Notes under the pieces: model-generated
The model's database searches: none
The model's input: the letters and a program-made list of their open reading frames with translations, nothing else
What the model was told of the DNA's origin: nothing
Shown here: one piece after another, positions 50,834-62,542 of the stretch
Layout: each line of letters begins with the position of its first letter
Position numbering within the stretch: position 1 is the stretch's first letter
Assembly (NCBI GenBank): GCA_000158155.1
Contig: DS999405.1
Coordinates: forward strand, 381,811-445,810
Direction of reading: 5' to 3'
Length of the DNA stretch: 64,000 nt
Source: a gamma proteobacterium NOR5-3
GTDB taxonomy: Bacteria > Pseudomonadota > Gammaproteobacteria > Pseudomonadales > Halieaceae
Position numbers and translations under genes: made by a program

Positions 50834-53068
50834 ATGGTCCGAGTACGCGAACACAGTTACTTTTCCAATGACGGGACGGTGGATGTCGAGGCCTTCTTGG
50901 CACAGCTGCCCGTCAGTGACGCTCTGTCTGATGCCAGTGCCGGGCGCCTGCGCGATGCGCTTGATGCTTTACACAACGCTGCTCAGACGCCGGGTATCGA
51001 TACCGGCGATTGGGCGCGGGATGCAAACTGCGAGTGGGCAGGTATCGAGTCTGCACAGATTCTCGCAGAGCTGCGGGTTGGCGTGAATTGTCTTATCGCT
51101 GGCTTGCTTTATCGTGCTGTGCGCGAGCAGAGGCTTGAGATTCGTGACGTTGAGGCCCGCTTCGGCAAGGTTGTCGCAGATCTTCTGCGTGGCGTTTTAC
51201 GAATGGCCGCCATTGCCGATTTGCGTAACCCCAGTGATACCGCAGTCCTGGGAGAAGCGCAGAGACAACGCGACAACATCCGCCAGATGCTGGTTGCCAT
51301 AGTTGATGATGTTCAGGTTGCACTTATCAAACTCGCGGAGCGGACCTGTGCGATTCGTGCTGTCAAAAGCGATAAAACGCGACAGGAGCTGGTGGCAAGA
51401 GACGTATTCGATGTGTACGCACCGCTTGCTCATCGTCTGGGTATTGGTCACCTGAAGTGGGAGCTTGAGGATCTTTCGTTTCGCTATCTCTACAACGATT
51501 CCTACAAGCGTATTGCAGGCTTGCTCGATGGTAAGCGCTTGGAGAGAGATCGCTTTATCACCCGGGTGATTGAGCAGTTACGGTCCGTGCTCGGTGGTGC
51601 GGGCATTGAGTTTGAGGTCAGCGGTCGCTCTAAGCACATCTACAGTATCTGGCGAAAAATGCAGCGCAAGGGTATCGGCTTTTCCCAGGTCTATGACATC
51701 CGCGCGCTGCGTATTCTTGTGCCCGAGCTGAAGGATTGTTATGCCACATTGGGTCTGGTGCACGGGCTTTGGCGCAATATCCCTAATGAATTTGATGACT
51801 ACATTGCCAGCCCCAAAGAAAATGGTTATCGCTCTTTGCACACGGCGGTAATCGGCCCTGAAGGTAAAATTCTTGAAGTGCAGATCCGCACCCATGAAAT
51901 GCATGAGGAAGCGGAGCTCGGGGTCTGTGCGCATTGGCGCTACAAGGGAACGGATACCAAGCGGGGCTCAGGCTCAAGCTACGACGAAAAAATCAATTGG
52001 TTGCGCCAGGTGCTCGATTTACATGAAGAGAGTGGTGATGCGGCCAGTGTTGAAGAGCAGTTGCAGTTCGGCGTTGCCCAGGATCGGGTGTATGTCTTTA
52101 CGCCCCGGGGAGATGTTGTGAATCTGGCCAGCGGCGGGACGCCACTGGATTTTGCCTATCATGTGCACACCGAGGTTGGGCATCGCTGCCGCGGCGCTAA
52201 GGTGAATGGGCATATCGTACCGCTTACGCACAGCCTGCAAACCGGCGATCGCGTAGAAATTCTTACCGGTCGTGAAAACCGGCCTCGTCGAGATTGGCTG
52301 CAGTCCGGGTTGGGGTTTCTTCAAACGCCCCGTGCGCGGGCCAAGGTGCAGGCCTGGTTCAAAAGCCAGGCCCGGGAGGAAAATGTCGACGCCGGTCGGC
52401 AGCTCCTGGAACGGGAGTTTCGGCGTCTGGCGCTGACCAGTGTCGACTATAAACGTATTGCCGTTCGGCTCAGTGTTCCCACGGTAGATGATATGTATGC
52501 CGCGGTGGGCTCGGGGGACCTGTCAGCATCCCAGGTGGTGAATGCTGCGGAAACGCTCATCGGAAGCAAGCCGCAGCCGGAGTTGCGGGTCAGTCGGCCC
52601 ACGAGTGGGCGAAAACGCAATGCCGTGCAGGTTCAGGGCGTGGGTAATCTGCTGACCAATATCGCAGGGTGCTGTAAGCCGGTTCCCGGCGACGAGATTA
52701 CCGGTTTTATTACTCAGGGCAGGGGGGTCAGTATTCACCGTGGAGACTGTGCCCGGGTGTTAAAAATCTCAGAGCAGAATCCCGAGCGGGTTATTGATGT
52801 GGAATGGGGGAGTACCCCGGATGAACGCTTCGAAGTCGATATAGCGATTGAAGCTTATGACCGGCAGGGCTTGCTCAGGGACGTGACGTCCATGTTTGCG
52901 AACGCGCGGATCAACGTGCTGTCAATCCAGACCCAGACGAACCGCAAAGCCCACGCTGCCGCCATGCGTTTAACCGTGGAAGTGGGGGATTTGGGCTCTT
53001 TGGCCAAGCTTCTCGAGCGCCTGAATCGACTCAAGAATGTCATTTCCGCGCGTCGTGTGAGTACTTAG
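50834..53068 (+). CDS. relA: (p)ppGpp synthetase RelA
   Basis: 744 residues from the ATG at 50834, the same length as E. coli RelA. The N-terminal hydrolase domain is degenerate: where SpoT has an HD pair (LLHDVVED) this has LLYRAVREQ, so it should only make (p)ppGpp. The synthetase domain (about 235-375) has FEVSGRSKHIYSIWRKMQRKG and PKENGYRSLHTAVIGPEG. TGS (about 405-465), a Cys-containing zinc-finger-like part (NIAGCCKPVPGD) and a C-terminal ACT domain follow. It senses uncharged tRNA on ribosomes. Neighbours are cysM upstream and mazG downstream. Confidence 0.97.
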   Translation: MVRVREHSYFSNDGTVDVEAFLAQLPVSDALSDASAGRLRDALDALHNAAQTPGIDTGDWARDANCEWAGIESAQILAELRVGVNCLIAGLLYRAVREQRLEIRDVEARFGKVVADLLRGVLRMAAIADLRNPSDTAVLGEAQRQRDNIRQMLVAIVDDVQVALIKLAERTCAIRAVKSDKTRQELVARDVFDVYAPLAHRLGIGHLKWELEDLSFRYLYNDSYKRIAGLLDGKRLERDRFITRVIEQLRSVLGGAGIEFEVSGRSKHIYSIWRKMQRKGIGFSQVYDIRALRILVPELKDCYATLGLVHGLWRNIPNEFDDYIASPKENGYRSLHTAVIGPEGKILEVQIRTHEMHEEAELGVCAHWRYKGTDTKRGSGSSYDEKINWLRQVLDLHEESGDAASVEEQLQFGVAQDRVYVFTPRGDVVNLASGGTPLDFAYHVHTEVGHRCRGAKVNGHIVPLTHSLQTGDRVEILTGRENRPRRDWLQSGLGFLQTPRARAKVQAWFKSQAREENVDAGRQLLEREFRRLALTSVDYKRIAVRLSVPTVDDMYAAVGSGDLSASQVVNAAETLIGSKPQPELRVSRPTSGRKRNAVQVQGVGNLLTNIAGCCKPVPGDEITGFITQGRGVSIHRGDCARVLKISEQNPERVIDVEWGSTPDERFEVDIAIEAYDRQGLLRDVTSMFANARINVLSIQTQTNRKAHAAAMRLTVEVGDLGSLAKLLERLNRLKNVISARRVST

Positions 53069-53145
53069 GTCGTCTTGCCGCTCTTTCCGCCTTAATTTTA
53101 TCCCTAAGCTTAAAGCAGAGCTGAACTGTTGCATCAGGAGCCATT

Positions 53146-53967
53146 GTGCAGGAACCCCATTACAGCATCGCCGATTTATTGCGCATTATGCAGCGTTTAC
53201 GTGACCCTGAGCACGGCTGTCCCTGGGATTTGCAGCAGGACTTTGAGAGTATTGTGCCGTCTACGCTGGAGGAGTGTTACGAACTCGCTGCGGCCATTGA
53301 AGCGGGAGACTACCCCCATCTTGCGGATGAGTTGGGCGACGTGCTTTTTCAAGTGGTGTTCTATGCTCAGTTGGGGGCGGAACGTGAGCTGTTTACTTTC
53401 CAGTCCGTGGTCCACGGTTTGGTTGACAAGCTGCTTCGACGGCATCCCCATGTGTTCGCCCAGGGGCGGATTGAAGGCATCGTGGACCGATCCGCAGGGG
53501 GCGCGCAAGACACGGCAGCGGTAAAACAACAGTGGGAGCAGATAAAAGCAGACGAGCGGGCGCAGCGGGCACAGCATGGGGCGCTGGATGACGTGCCGGT
53601 GGCATTGCCGGCGCTACCCCGGGCACAAAAGCTGCAAAAACGCGCGGCCCGCGTTGGCTTCGATTGGCCCGACGCGGCGCCGGTGTTTGCAAAGATTGAC
53701 GAAGAACTACAGGAGCTGCGGGACGCCATTGACCGGCAGGATGCGGGCGAGATCGAGGATGAGCTGGGTGACCTTCTGTTTACGGTGGTGAATCTGTCCC
53801 GGCACCTCAAGATCGATGCGGAAGCTGCGCTGAGGCGGGCCAGCAGTAAGTTTGAAAGGCGATTTAGCAGCATGGAGCGGGCCTGCGCCGAACAGAATAC
53901 AGTGCTTGAGGCGTTGGACGCCGCCGCCATGGAGCTACTGTGGGATCAGGCAAAAGCATCCGTATAG
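53146..53967 (+). CDS. mazG: Nucleoside triphosphate pyrophosphohydrolase MazG
   Basis: 273 residues from a GTG with a CAGGAG ribosome site. It hydrolyses NTPs and dNTPs and can lower (p)ppGpp or damaged nucleotides. Two tandem MazG folds are seen. The first has LRDPEHGCPWDLQQDFES, TLEECYELAAAIE and LADELGDVLFQVVF; the second has KIDEELQELRDAIDRQ and EIEDELGDLLFTVVNLSRH. The EExxE and ExxD metal sites are intact in both. relA-mazG adjacency is common. Confidence 0.95.
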   Translation: MQEPHYSIADLLRIMQRLRDPEHGCPWDLQQDFESIVPSTLEECYELAAAIEAGDYPHLADELGDVLFQVVFYAQLGAERELFTFQSVVHGLVDKLLRRHPHVFAQGRIEGIVDRSAGGAQDTAAVKQQWEQIKADERAQRAQHGALDDVPVALPALPRAQKLQKRAARVGFDWPDAAPVFAKIDEELQELRDAIDRQDAGEIEDELGDLLFTVVNLSRHLKIDAEAALRRASSKFERRFSSMERACAEQNTVLEALDAAAMELLWDQAKASV

Positions 53968-54075
53968 TGCACAGATCTTCGACCAAAGGCTGCTTGTTTC
54001 CCCTCCATGCTGCCGGTATGGTGTCCGGCCCGGGTGCAGCGCTGGCCTGTGCGGGATGCGAACTACAAACTTTAG

Positions 54076-55430
<1,355 letters not shown>

Positions 55431-55447
55431 TACCAGACCTCATTGAC

Positions 55448-56167
55448 TTGAATCGCCTTCTTGCCATCGACAGTGCTACTGACGCCCTAAGCCTTGCGCT
55501 GCTGGATGACCGTGGCTGTCATTCGCTGCACCGCGTTATGCCCAGACAGCACCAGCAGCTGCTGTTCAGCCTGCTGGATGAGCTGCTGGGCGATCGTAAA
55601 CTGCCTGAATTGGATCTACGGGCCATTGTATACGGTCGTGGCCCCGGCTCATTTACCGGCCTGCGGATCGCTGTGAGTGCGGCTCAGGGGCTGGCATTCA
55701 GTCTGGGAATACCCGTGATCGGTGTGTCCAGCCTCGAAACGCAGGTGCGCACTTTTCTGCGCAGTGAATCAGTTACCGACTCCGCGCGCATACTCAGTTG
55801 TATCGATGCGCGCATCGGGCAGGTTTACGGCCAGTGGTTTGATTACGATGGGAGCTCACTCAGCGCGGCTGGAGAGGCTTTCGTTGCAGTGCCCGACGCG
55901 ATTGAGTTGCCCGGTCGGGACGATGTCGGGCCGCTTACAGTGTTCGGTGTCGGGAGCGGTTTCGGATTTCTGGAAGCGATGCCAGAGGCTATACGCGAGC
56001 AGGCGAGCTGTTGGCCAGACGTGTTGCCCGAGGCTCGGGATATGTTCACAACAGCTGAGCAGGCGTTAGAGGCTGGGCAACTGCAAGCCCCCAGGGCGGC
56101 AGCACCGGATTATGTGCAGACGCGCATCGGCTGGAAAACGCTGGCTGAGCAGGGTCGGCTTGCATGA
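55448..56167 (+). CDS. tsaB: tRNA threonylcarbamoyladenosine biosynthesis protein TsaB
   Basis: 239 residues from a TTG at 55448 (MNRLLAIDSATDALSLALL), chosen by fit to the TsaB N-terminus; a GTG at 55406 would extend it over the mobA start. ASKHA-fold partner of TsaD and TsaE in making t6A37 on tRNA. Seen are AIVYGRGPGSFTGLRIAVSAAQGLAFSLGIPVIGVSSL, the defining motif, and CIDARIGQVYGQWF. The last 4 nt overlap uppP. Confidence 0.92.
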   Translation: MNRLLAIDSATDALSLALLDDRGCHSLHRVMPRQHQQLLFSLLDELLGDRKLPELDLRAIVYGRGPGSFTGLRIAVSAAQGLAFSLGIPVIGVSSLETQVRTFLRSESVTDSARILSCIDARIGQVYGQWFDYDGSSLSAAGEAFVAVPDAIELPGRDDVGPLTVFGVGSGFGFLEAMPEAIREQASCWPDVLPEARDMFTTAEQALEAGQLQAPRAAAPDYVQTRIGWKTLAEQGRLA

Positions 56168-56964
56168 TTGAGTGGTGGCAGGCGCTAGTGCTGGCGCTGA
56201 TTCAAGGCCTTACCGAGTTTCTCCCTATCTCAAGTTCAGCGCATCTGTTGCTGCCGTCTATGCTCCTTGGCTGGCCGGATCAGGGTCTGGCTTTTGATGT
56301 GGCGGTGCACTTCGGTACGCTCAGTGCGGTGGTGGTGTATTTTCGTCAGGATTTGTGGGCCTTGACCCGGGGTGGCTGGGACTCGGTGCTGCATCGATCC
56401 ATGAACGAGAGCAGCTGGGAGATCACATATTTAGGCCTGGCCACCATCCCTGCGGTACTGGTGGGCTTCGCGCTGAATGATGTTATGGATTCCTTGCGCA
56501 CCGTGCCGGTGCTCGCCTCCACAACCATCGTTTTTGCCTTGTTACTCGGCTACGCCGACCGTCGGGTCGAAGAGCATGCCAAGACCCGTGTGGCGACGTG
56601 GTGGGTCGCGCTGATCATCGGCTGCGCCCAGGCGATTGCACCTATTCCCGGCACCTCCCGTTCAGGCATAACCATTACGGCGGGATTGTTGTTGGGGCTT
56701 TCCCGCCATGCAGCGGCGCGGTTCTCCTTTTTGCTCTCCATTCCCATCATACTCGGCGCGGCACTGCTTAAAGTGTCCGAACTTGTCGGTACCGATACCG
56801 CGGTGGACTTGCCTCTGGTGCTGCTGGGAACCGGCGTTGCCGCGCTAAGCGCCTACGCTTGCATCGCGGTGTTTCTGCGTTTGATCGAAGCCGTGGGCAT
56901 GATGCCGTTTGTTGTCTATCGCCTGCTTCTTGGGGCCATTTTGTGCGCGCTGTGGTGGCGCTGA
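56164..56964 (+). CDS. uppP: Undecaprenyl-diphosphatase UppP (BacA)
   Basis: 266 residues with about eight membrane segments. It recycles the lipid carrier for peptidoglycan and O-antigen synthesis and can give bacitracin resistance. The catalytic motifs are ALIQGLTEFLPISSSAHLLL (E/Q-rich motif 1) and APIPGTSRSGITITAGLLLGLSR (PGxSRS). The start overlaps tsaB (ATGA). Confidence 0.96.
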   Translation: MIEWWQALVLALIQGLTEFLPISSSAHLLLPSMLLGWPDQGLAFDVAVHFGTLSAVVVYFRQDLWALTRGGWDSVLHRSMNESSWEITYLGLATIPAVLVGFALNDVMDSLRTVPVLASTTIVFALLLGYADRRVEEHAKTRVATWWVALIIGCAQAIAPIPGTSRSGITITAGLLLGLSRHAAARFSFLLSIPIILGAALLKVSELVGTDTAVDLPLVLLGTGVAALSAYACIAVFLRLIEAVGMMPFVVYRLLLGAILCALWWR

Positions 56965-56984
56965 ATGTCGAGGATAAACCATAG

Positions 56985-57881
56985 ATGAAAGTCGCTTTTT
57001 TGGGTTTGGGTGTTATGGGTTTTCCCATGGCGGGTCATCTGTCGCGTGCGGGTCACGATGTCTGTGTTTACAACCGCAGTCGAGCCAAGGCGGACCGTTG
57101 GCTGGATAGTTACTCGGGACGTGCCTTTGACACTCCTGCACAGGCCGTTGCCGAGGCTGACATTGCAGCGCTTTGCGTGGGCAACGATGATGACGTTCGA
57201 GAGGTGATCTCTGGAAGCGCGGGGGTTCTGCAGGGAATTAAGCCCGGGGCCGTGATCATCGATCACACAACGGCTTCTGCGGCGCTGGCCCGAGAGCTCG
57301 CCGTTTTGTGCAAGGCGCGGGATATCGGCTTTTTGGACGCGCCGGTGAGCGGTGGGCAAGCCGGCGCCGAAGGCGGGGTTCTCACGGTAATGGTCGGGGG
57401 CGAACCCGAAGCATTTGAGCGAGGGCTTCCGGTGATGGAAAGCTACGCCCGCTGCGTGCGATTGCTCGGCCCCAGCGGGGCGGGGCAGTTGGCCAAAATG
57501 GTGAATCAGATATGTATTGCCGGGGTTGTAGAGGGTCTGTCTGAGGCGCTGCTTTTTTCAGAGCGCGCTGGTCTGGACACGGCGGCGGTGGTTGAGGTCA
57601 TCAGCCAGGGTGCCGCGCAGTCCTGGCAGATGCAGAATCGCTATCAGACCATGCTCGCCGGCGAGTACGAGCATGGGTTTGCGGTGGACTGGATGCGCAA
57701 GGATTTGGCGATCGTGCTTGCTGAATCACGTCGTCTGGGTCTTGATCTGCCCCTGACTCAGATTGTCGATGGTTTCTACGCCGAGGTGCAGGCCATGGGT
57801 GGCGGGCGTTGGGACACCAGCAGTTTGCTCGCGCGCCTGCTTCAAAAGCATGCACCGTCCGGTGATGGGGATAAAGGGTGA
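56985..57881 (+). CDS. NAD(P)-dependent beta-hydroxyacid dehydrogenase
   Basis: 298 residues of the 3-hydroxyisobutyrate / tartronate semialdehyde reductase family. The Rossmann motif is FLGLGVMGFPMAGHLSRAGH, the substrate loop DAPVSGGQAGAEGG, and the catalytic Lys is in GQLAKMVNQICIAGVVEGLSEAL. The C-terminal helices include WMRKDLAIVLAESRRLGLDLP. The exact substrate (3-hydroxyisobutyrate, tartronate semialdehyde or succinate semialdehyde) cannot be told. It lies 20 bp after uppP and its stop overlaps the next start. Confidence 0.88.
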   Translation: MKVAFLGLGVMGFPMAGHLSRAGHDVCVYNRSRAKADRWLDSYSGRAFDTPAQAVAEADIAALCVGNDDDVREVISGSAGVLQGIKPGAVIIDHTTASAALARELAVLCKARDIGFLDAPVSGGQAGAEGGVLTVMVGGEPEAFERGLPVMESYARCVRLLGPSGAGQLAKMVNQICIAGVVEGLSEALLFSERAGLDTAAVVEVISQGAAQSWQMQNRYQTMLAGEYEHGFAVDWMRKDLAIVLAESRRLGLDLPLTQIVDGFYAEVQAMGGGRWDTSSLLARLLQKHAPSGDGDKG

Positions 57882-59173
57882 TGGATAAGCAGCAGTTTAA
57901 TAAAGGCCTTCTGGAATTTCTGTCGCAGTCGACCACGTCCTTCCATGCGGTACAGTCCATGTCCCGCCGGTTGCTGGATGCGGGCTTTGTGCCTTTTGAT
58001 GCCCACAGTGATCTAAGTCCGGGTAGCGTTGGTGTGTTTTACGAGCAGGCGGGAACCCTCATTGCGTTGCGCCCGGGCCGGGACCCGTTGCTGGACAGTG
58101 GTCTGCGCATGGTGGGCGCTCATACTGACAGCCCCTGTCTGATGGTCAAACCGCAGCCTGAAAAATTTGATCTTGGCTACCTGCAGCTGGGGATCGAGGT
58201 GTACGGCGGCGCTTTGCTGAACCCCTGGTTTGATCGTGATCTATCGCTGGCAGGTCGGGTGAGCTACCAAAATGCAGAGGGAGCCGTAGCCACAGCGCTG
58301 GTCGATTTCCGCGACCCCATCGCGGTGATACCCAGTCTTGCAATTCACCTTGATCGTGAAGCGAATAAAAACCGCAGTATCAATGCGCAGACACAAATGG
58401 CGCCGCTGCTCTCTCTGGATACCGGGCAGTTCAATCTGCGCGATTTTCTGCGCGCGCATCTGCAAGAGCAACACCTGGACGTCCATGAAGTGCTGGATTA
58501 CGAGCTGTGTTTTTATGATACCCAGCCGCCGGCGCAAATTGGGCTACACTGGGAGTTCATTGCCTCGGCGCGGCTCGACAATTTATTGTCCTGCTATACG
58601 GGCCTGCAGGCTTTGCTTGAGGCTGATGGAACGCAGTGGTCGCTGCTGATTTGCAATGACCACGAAGAAGTGGGCTCCCGGTCAGCCACCGGCGCACAGG
58701 GTCCGATGCTGCAACAGTTTTTGCAGGCGTTGCTGAAAGAGCCGGGTGCCTTGCCCCAGCTGATGCAGCGCTCCATGATGATTTCTGCCGACAACGCGCA
58801 TGCCGTGCATCCCAGCTACCCGGATAAACACGATGAGCGGCACGGCCCCATGATCAACGGTGGCCCTGTCATCAAAGTGAACGTGAGCCAGCGCTATGCA
58901 ACCACCAGCGATGGTGCTGCTTTGTTTCGATTACTGGCACGGCAAGAAGGGGTGAGTGTGCAGAGTTTTGCCATGCGTGCGGATATGGCCTGCGGCAGTA
59001 CCATCGGGCCCATAACAGCGGGTGAACTTGGGGTGACCACCCTGGATATTGGCGTGCCTACCTTTGCCATGCACTCTATTCGGGAGCTCGCAGGCAGTGA
59101 CGATGCCTGGGCACTGCAACGAGTGCTGGGCGCCTATTTTCGACGCGCAGCACCTTTGTTCGTCAAAAGTTAA
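57881..59173 (+). CDS. apeB: M18-family aminopeptidase (ApeB)
   Basis: 430 residues from the ATG at 57881, which overlaps the preceding TGA. It is a dodecameric dizinc aminopeptidase acting on acidic or aromatic N-termini. Metal and catalytic residues are the His in [15 protein letters not shown], the Asp in [15 protein letters not shown], the Glu pair in [17 protein letters not shown], the Asp in [12 protein letters not shown], and a late His in [12 protein letters not shown]. The length matches the family (about 430). Confidence 0.95.
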   Translation: MDKQQFNKGLLEFLSQSTTSFHAVQSMSRRLLDAGFVPFDAHSDLSPGSVGVFYEQAGTLIALRPGRDPLLDSGLRMVGAHTDSPCLMVKPQPEKFDLGYLQLGIEVYGGALLNPWFDRDLSLAGRVSYQNAEGAVATALVDFRDPIAVIPSLAIHLDREANKNRSINAQTQMAPLLSLDTGQFNLRDFLRAHLQEQHLDVHEVLDYELCFYDTQPPAQIGLHWEFIASARLDNLLSCYTGLQALLEADGTQWSLLICNDHEEVGSRSATGAQGPMLQQFLQALLKEPGALPQLMQRSMMISADNAHAVHPSYPDKHDERHGPMINGGPVIKVNVSQRYATTSDGAALFRLLARQEGVSVQSFAMRADMACGSTIGPITAGELGVTTLDIGVPTFAMHSIRELAGSDDAWALQRVLGAYFRRAAPLFVKS

Positions 59174-59228
59174 GCATTGTCCATCTTGGATCATTAATAC
59201 AGACAGCATTTATCTTGGGGAGAAACGC

Positions 59229-60236
59229 ATGAGCGTGCGTCGCGTGCTAACGGGGATTACCACCACGGGTACTCCACATCTGGGCAATTACGTCGGGGCT
59301 ATTCGACCGGCCATAGCTTCGGCCAAAGAGACGGATAACGAATCTTTTTTCTTTCTTGCCGATTATCACGCGCTGATCAAATGCAGTGACCCTGAGCTGG
59401 TGCAGCGATCAGCGCTGGAGATTGCAGCGACCTGGTTGGCGTTGGGACTGGATACCTCCCGGGCGGTCTTTTATCGACAGTCGGATATACCGGAAATCGC
59501 CGAGCTGACCTGGATTCTCAACTGCAGTGCCGCCAAGGGACTGATGAATCGAGCGCATGCCTATAAAGCAGCCGTTCAGGCTAACGAGGAAAACGGCGAT
59601 GATCCTGACTTTGCGGTGACCATGGGCCTGTTCAGTTATCCGGTGCTCATGGCGGCAGATATTCTGATGTTTCGCGCTCAGGATATACCCGTAGGACGTG
59701 ATCAGATTCAGCATGTGGAAATGGCGCGGGATATCGCCCAGCGGTTCAATCATCACTACGATGAGCTTTTTGTGTTGCCCGAGGCGCAGGTCGATGACAC
59801 CGTTGCGGTTTTGCAGGGCCTCGATGGCCGCAAAATGAGCAAGAGTTATCACAACACCATTCCGTTGTTTGATACCGAAAAGCGCTTGAAAAAGGCGATA
59901 AACAAAGTCAAAACCAATCTTCTGGAGCCCGGTGAGGCTAAAAGCACAGAAGACTCCACGGTGTTTCAGTTGTGGAGCGCCTTTGCTGATCAGGCGGGGA
60001 TCGCTGCTATGGAGCAGGCCTTTGCTGATGGTATAGCCTGGGGTGAATCAAAAAAGCAGCTATTTGAGCTGATCAATGAAGAGTTGAGAGGGCCCCGGGA
60101 AGAGTACGAGCGACTCATCGCGGATCCCGGTCACATCGAGCGTGTGCTGCGCACCGGGGCTGAGCGTGCGCGGGAACACAGCGTGCCCTTCATGGCTAAG
60201 GTTCGGGCAGCGGTGGGTATCCGGCCCATGGCCTGA
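59229..60236 (+). CDS. trpS: Tryptophanyl-tRNA synthetase
   Basis: 335 residues from the ATG at 59229, with the ribosome site GGGGAG 6 nt upstream; the longer frame reaches back into apeB. Class I synthetase: [20 protein letters not shown] holds the HIGH-like site and the second signature is [37 protein letters not shown] is also typical. The length is normal. Confidence 0.97.
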   Translation: MSVRRVLTGITTTGTPHLGNYVGAIRPAIASAKETDNESFFFLADYHALIKCSDPELVQRSALEIAATWLALGLDTSRAVFYRQSDIPEIAELTWILNCSAAKGLMNRAHAYKAAVQANEENGDDPDFAVTMGLFSYPVLMAADILMFRAQDIPVGRDQIQHVEMARDIAQRFNHHYDELFVLPEAQVDDTVAVLQGLDGRKMSKSYHNTIPLFDTEKRLKKAINKVKTNLLEPGEAKSTEDSTVFQLWSAFADQAGIAAMEQAFADGIAWGESKKQLFELINEELRGPREEYERLIADPGHIERVLRTGAERAREHSVPFMAKVRAAVGIRPMA

Positions 60237-60257
60237 GCCTTCCATAGCCCGAGGTAC

Positions 60258-62357
60258 CTATTGCCAGGATGGGGAGTAAGCGAACTCCACGAACAACCCG
60301 CGAGGTTGGCCCACGAAATAGCGATACGCTCCAAAGCCAAAGTCTGCGCGCTCGGCATATTCTTCATTAAGCAGGTTGGTAACCCGCAGTGTGGTACTGA
60401 ATCCTTTTCCCAGGGACAAAGCCATGCGCAAGTTGAGCAGATCGTGGCCTTCATACTCGTGCTGATTGTCGGGCTCGAGATAGTAGCTCCCCATGTGTAC
60501 CCACTCTAACTCGGTGCGCAGACTGCGGTTGTTCTGAAGAGGCTTATCCAAACCTACGCGTGCGCTGCCAAACTGACGGGGGGCGGTATCGATGTCATTG
60601 CCTTGAATGTTAAGGCGCGAACCAAGAAGATTGGCGTCGCTGTCATATCGGTGCCGAGCGATATTGCCGTCCACACCGGCGTACCAACCGGACTCGCCGG
60701 TCCAGTACACACTAAACTCCACGCCTTCGTGGCTGGTCTTTGCGCCACTGACGTTCTGTCGATCCGCATCCTGAAAGATAACGTCACGCTTGAGCATGCT
60801 GTAGACGGACGTGTCGTAGCTAAAACCTCCAAACTCACCCCTTACACCCACATCAACACTGCTCATGGTTTCGCTATCGAGATCGGCGACCTGCTGTCCA
60901 GACTGCAATCGGTAGAGCTCGGCGGTCTGGGGAGGTCGAAAACCCTGGGCGCCGCGAAGATAAATGCGGTGCGAGTCCGCCAGGGCGTAGGTGATGCCCA
61001 GATTCACACTGCCATTGGCAAAATCGTCCTCGCGATCGGCGGGACGGAAAAACCGGCAGGCACTGGCCTCGGGTGCGCAAGCAGATCCATCGCCGGTTTG
61101 ATTGTCGTAGTCATAGCTGTTCTGCTCGAGTCTGAATCCCGCCGCGAGTCCCAGACGAGAGTTCAGCTGCCAGTTAGCCTGGGCATAAAATGCCGCCGAT
61201 AGTGCATCCACCTCGTAATCGTAATGGACCCCCGCAGGCTGGTTGGGGCTGAAGTCATCGGCTTGAACCTCACTGAGCCATCCACGCGTGAGGTCGAAGT
61301 CCACACCGGTGCGCCAGTTGAAGCTGTCTGTGCCGTCGTTCAGAGACACCCGTAAGCCGAGGCTCTCCTGGCCGTTCTTTTCTACTGGCTGCCAGGGTAG
61401 GAAGTGTTGCAAAAATTCCATGCTCGTGCGCCGGACGTACGGTGTGATGCTCAGCTGCCCGGCATTGGTCTCGCGTTCCCACTGACTGTAGGCCCGTAGG
61501 GAAAAACTATCCCGGTAAGCTTCGGGATTGGGGTTTTGGCGTTTTAGCTCGGGGTCTTCGTAGGCCTTGAACCCCACGACGAATCCGGCTGTTTCCTGAT
61601 TTAAATTGGTGGCTTCCAGGGCGTTTTGCACCCGCCACACATCGCCGTTGTAATCATGTCGCAGCGTGATTTTTTGCTGATCAAAGCCGGCGTTGTCTTT
61701 GTAGCCGCCGTCGCTGGCACCGTTAAAGTAGGCACCAAAGGCGTGATCACCGTGCTCGGCGCGAAATTCCCCGCGCACCCGGTAGTAGTCATTGGGGCCG
61801 GCCTCTACCGCATAAGCGTTCTGCGGGCCCCGGCGGGGGTCGGCGGTGAGTACGTTGATGACACCGTGTAACGCATTAGCTCCATAGACGGCTGTGCCGG
61901 GCCCGCGAATCACCTCAATGGCGCCCGCTTGCTCGCTGCTTACATCAAATAGTTGATTCACGTTACAAAATCCCGGTGCGCGCAGACTGATGCCGTCCCA
62001 GGCCATGTAAAAAGCGCCGCAGCCGCCACTGCCCGTCAATACCGGGGAGCGCAGGGCCGCGAGGCTCTCCTGCCCATTACCCCGCGATATCCATGCGCCG
62101 GGAGCGCGTTGCATAATCTGATTAATATGCACAGAGCCGGTGAGCTTCAGTGCGTCATCGTCGATACGGGACCAGGGGAGGGCAAGGTTTAATCCCGTTT
62201 CTGGTTCGCGCGAGGCACTGACAATAACCTGCTCAATGCGAGACGCGCGTTCGTCGCTCTCCTGTGAGCTTGCAGTTGTTGCCCAGGTGACTCCCGAAAG
62301 TCCCAGGAGCATTGCCAGAGTCGTTGAAGCGTGTACGCGCATAGAGTGCATATTCAA
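60258..62357 (-). CDS. TonB-dependent outer-membrane receptor
   Basis: 699 residues with a signal peptide (LAMLLGLSGVTWATTASSQ). A TonB-box-like region follows (RIEQVIVSAS), then the plug domain (about 45-165: INQIMQRAPGAWISRGNG, GAIEVIRGPGTAVYGANALHGVINVLT) and a 22-strand barrel. It ends with LRVTNLLNEEYAERADFGFGAYRYFVGQPRGLFVEFAYSPSWQ-like BtuB/CirA-type strands. An unusual Cys pair sits in the plug (GSGGCGAF and APGFCNV). The substrate is unknown: no riboswitch, Fur box or transport partner was seen next to it. It converges with trpS. Confidence 0.93.
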   Translation of the reverse strand: MNMHSMRVHASTTLAMLLGLSGVTWATTASSQESDERASRIEQVIVSASREPETGLNLALPWSRIDDDALKLTGSVHINQIMQRAPGAWISRGNGQESLAALRSPVLTGSGGCGAFYMAWDGISLRAPGFCNVNQLFDVSSEQAGAIEVIRGPGTAVYGANALHGVINVLTADPRRGPQNAYAVEAGPNDYYRVRGEFRAEHGDHAFGAYFNGASDGGYKDNAGFDQQKITLRHDYNGDVWRVQNALEATNLNQETAGFVVGFKAYEDPELKRQNPNPEAYRDSFSLRAYSQWERETNAGQLSITPYVRRTSMEFLQHFLPWQPVEKNGQESLGLRVSLNDGTDSFNWRTGVDFDLTRGWLSEVQADDFSPNQPAGVHYDYEVDALSAAFYAQANWQLNSRLGLAAGFRLEQNSYDYDNQTGDGSACAPEASACRFFRPADREDDFANGSVNLGITYALADSHRIYLRGAQGFRPPQTAELYRLQSGQQVADLDSETMSSVDVGVRGEFGGFSYDTSVYSMLKRDVIFQDADRQNVSGAKTSHEGVEFSVYWTGESGWYAGVDGNIARHRYDSDANLLGSRLNIQGNDIDTAPRQFGSARVGLDKPLQNNRSLRTELEWVHMGSYYLEPDNQHEYEGHDLLNLRMALSLGKGFSTTLRVTNLLNEEYAERADFGFGAYRYFVGQPRGLFVEFAYSPSWQ

Positions 62358-62542
62358 GTCCGGTGAAGTCGCGCGGCAGTGTAACGGAGCGAGCCCAAGG
62401 ACCCAAGTCCCGAGCGTCTGTACAGTGTGGTTGAGTTAAGAATCGGCAAGATTGCAGGTTTTATGCGTGTCGCGACGCTTGGGGTGCGCGGCTTCAGCAG
62501 CTAGACTGGACCTGTCATTTTCTGCCTGTAGGTACGCGCCCT

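Noticed and set aside
62358-62542. Cobalamin riboswitch before the TonB-dependent receptor
   Set aside because: No B12-box-like core was found in the 185 bp upstream.
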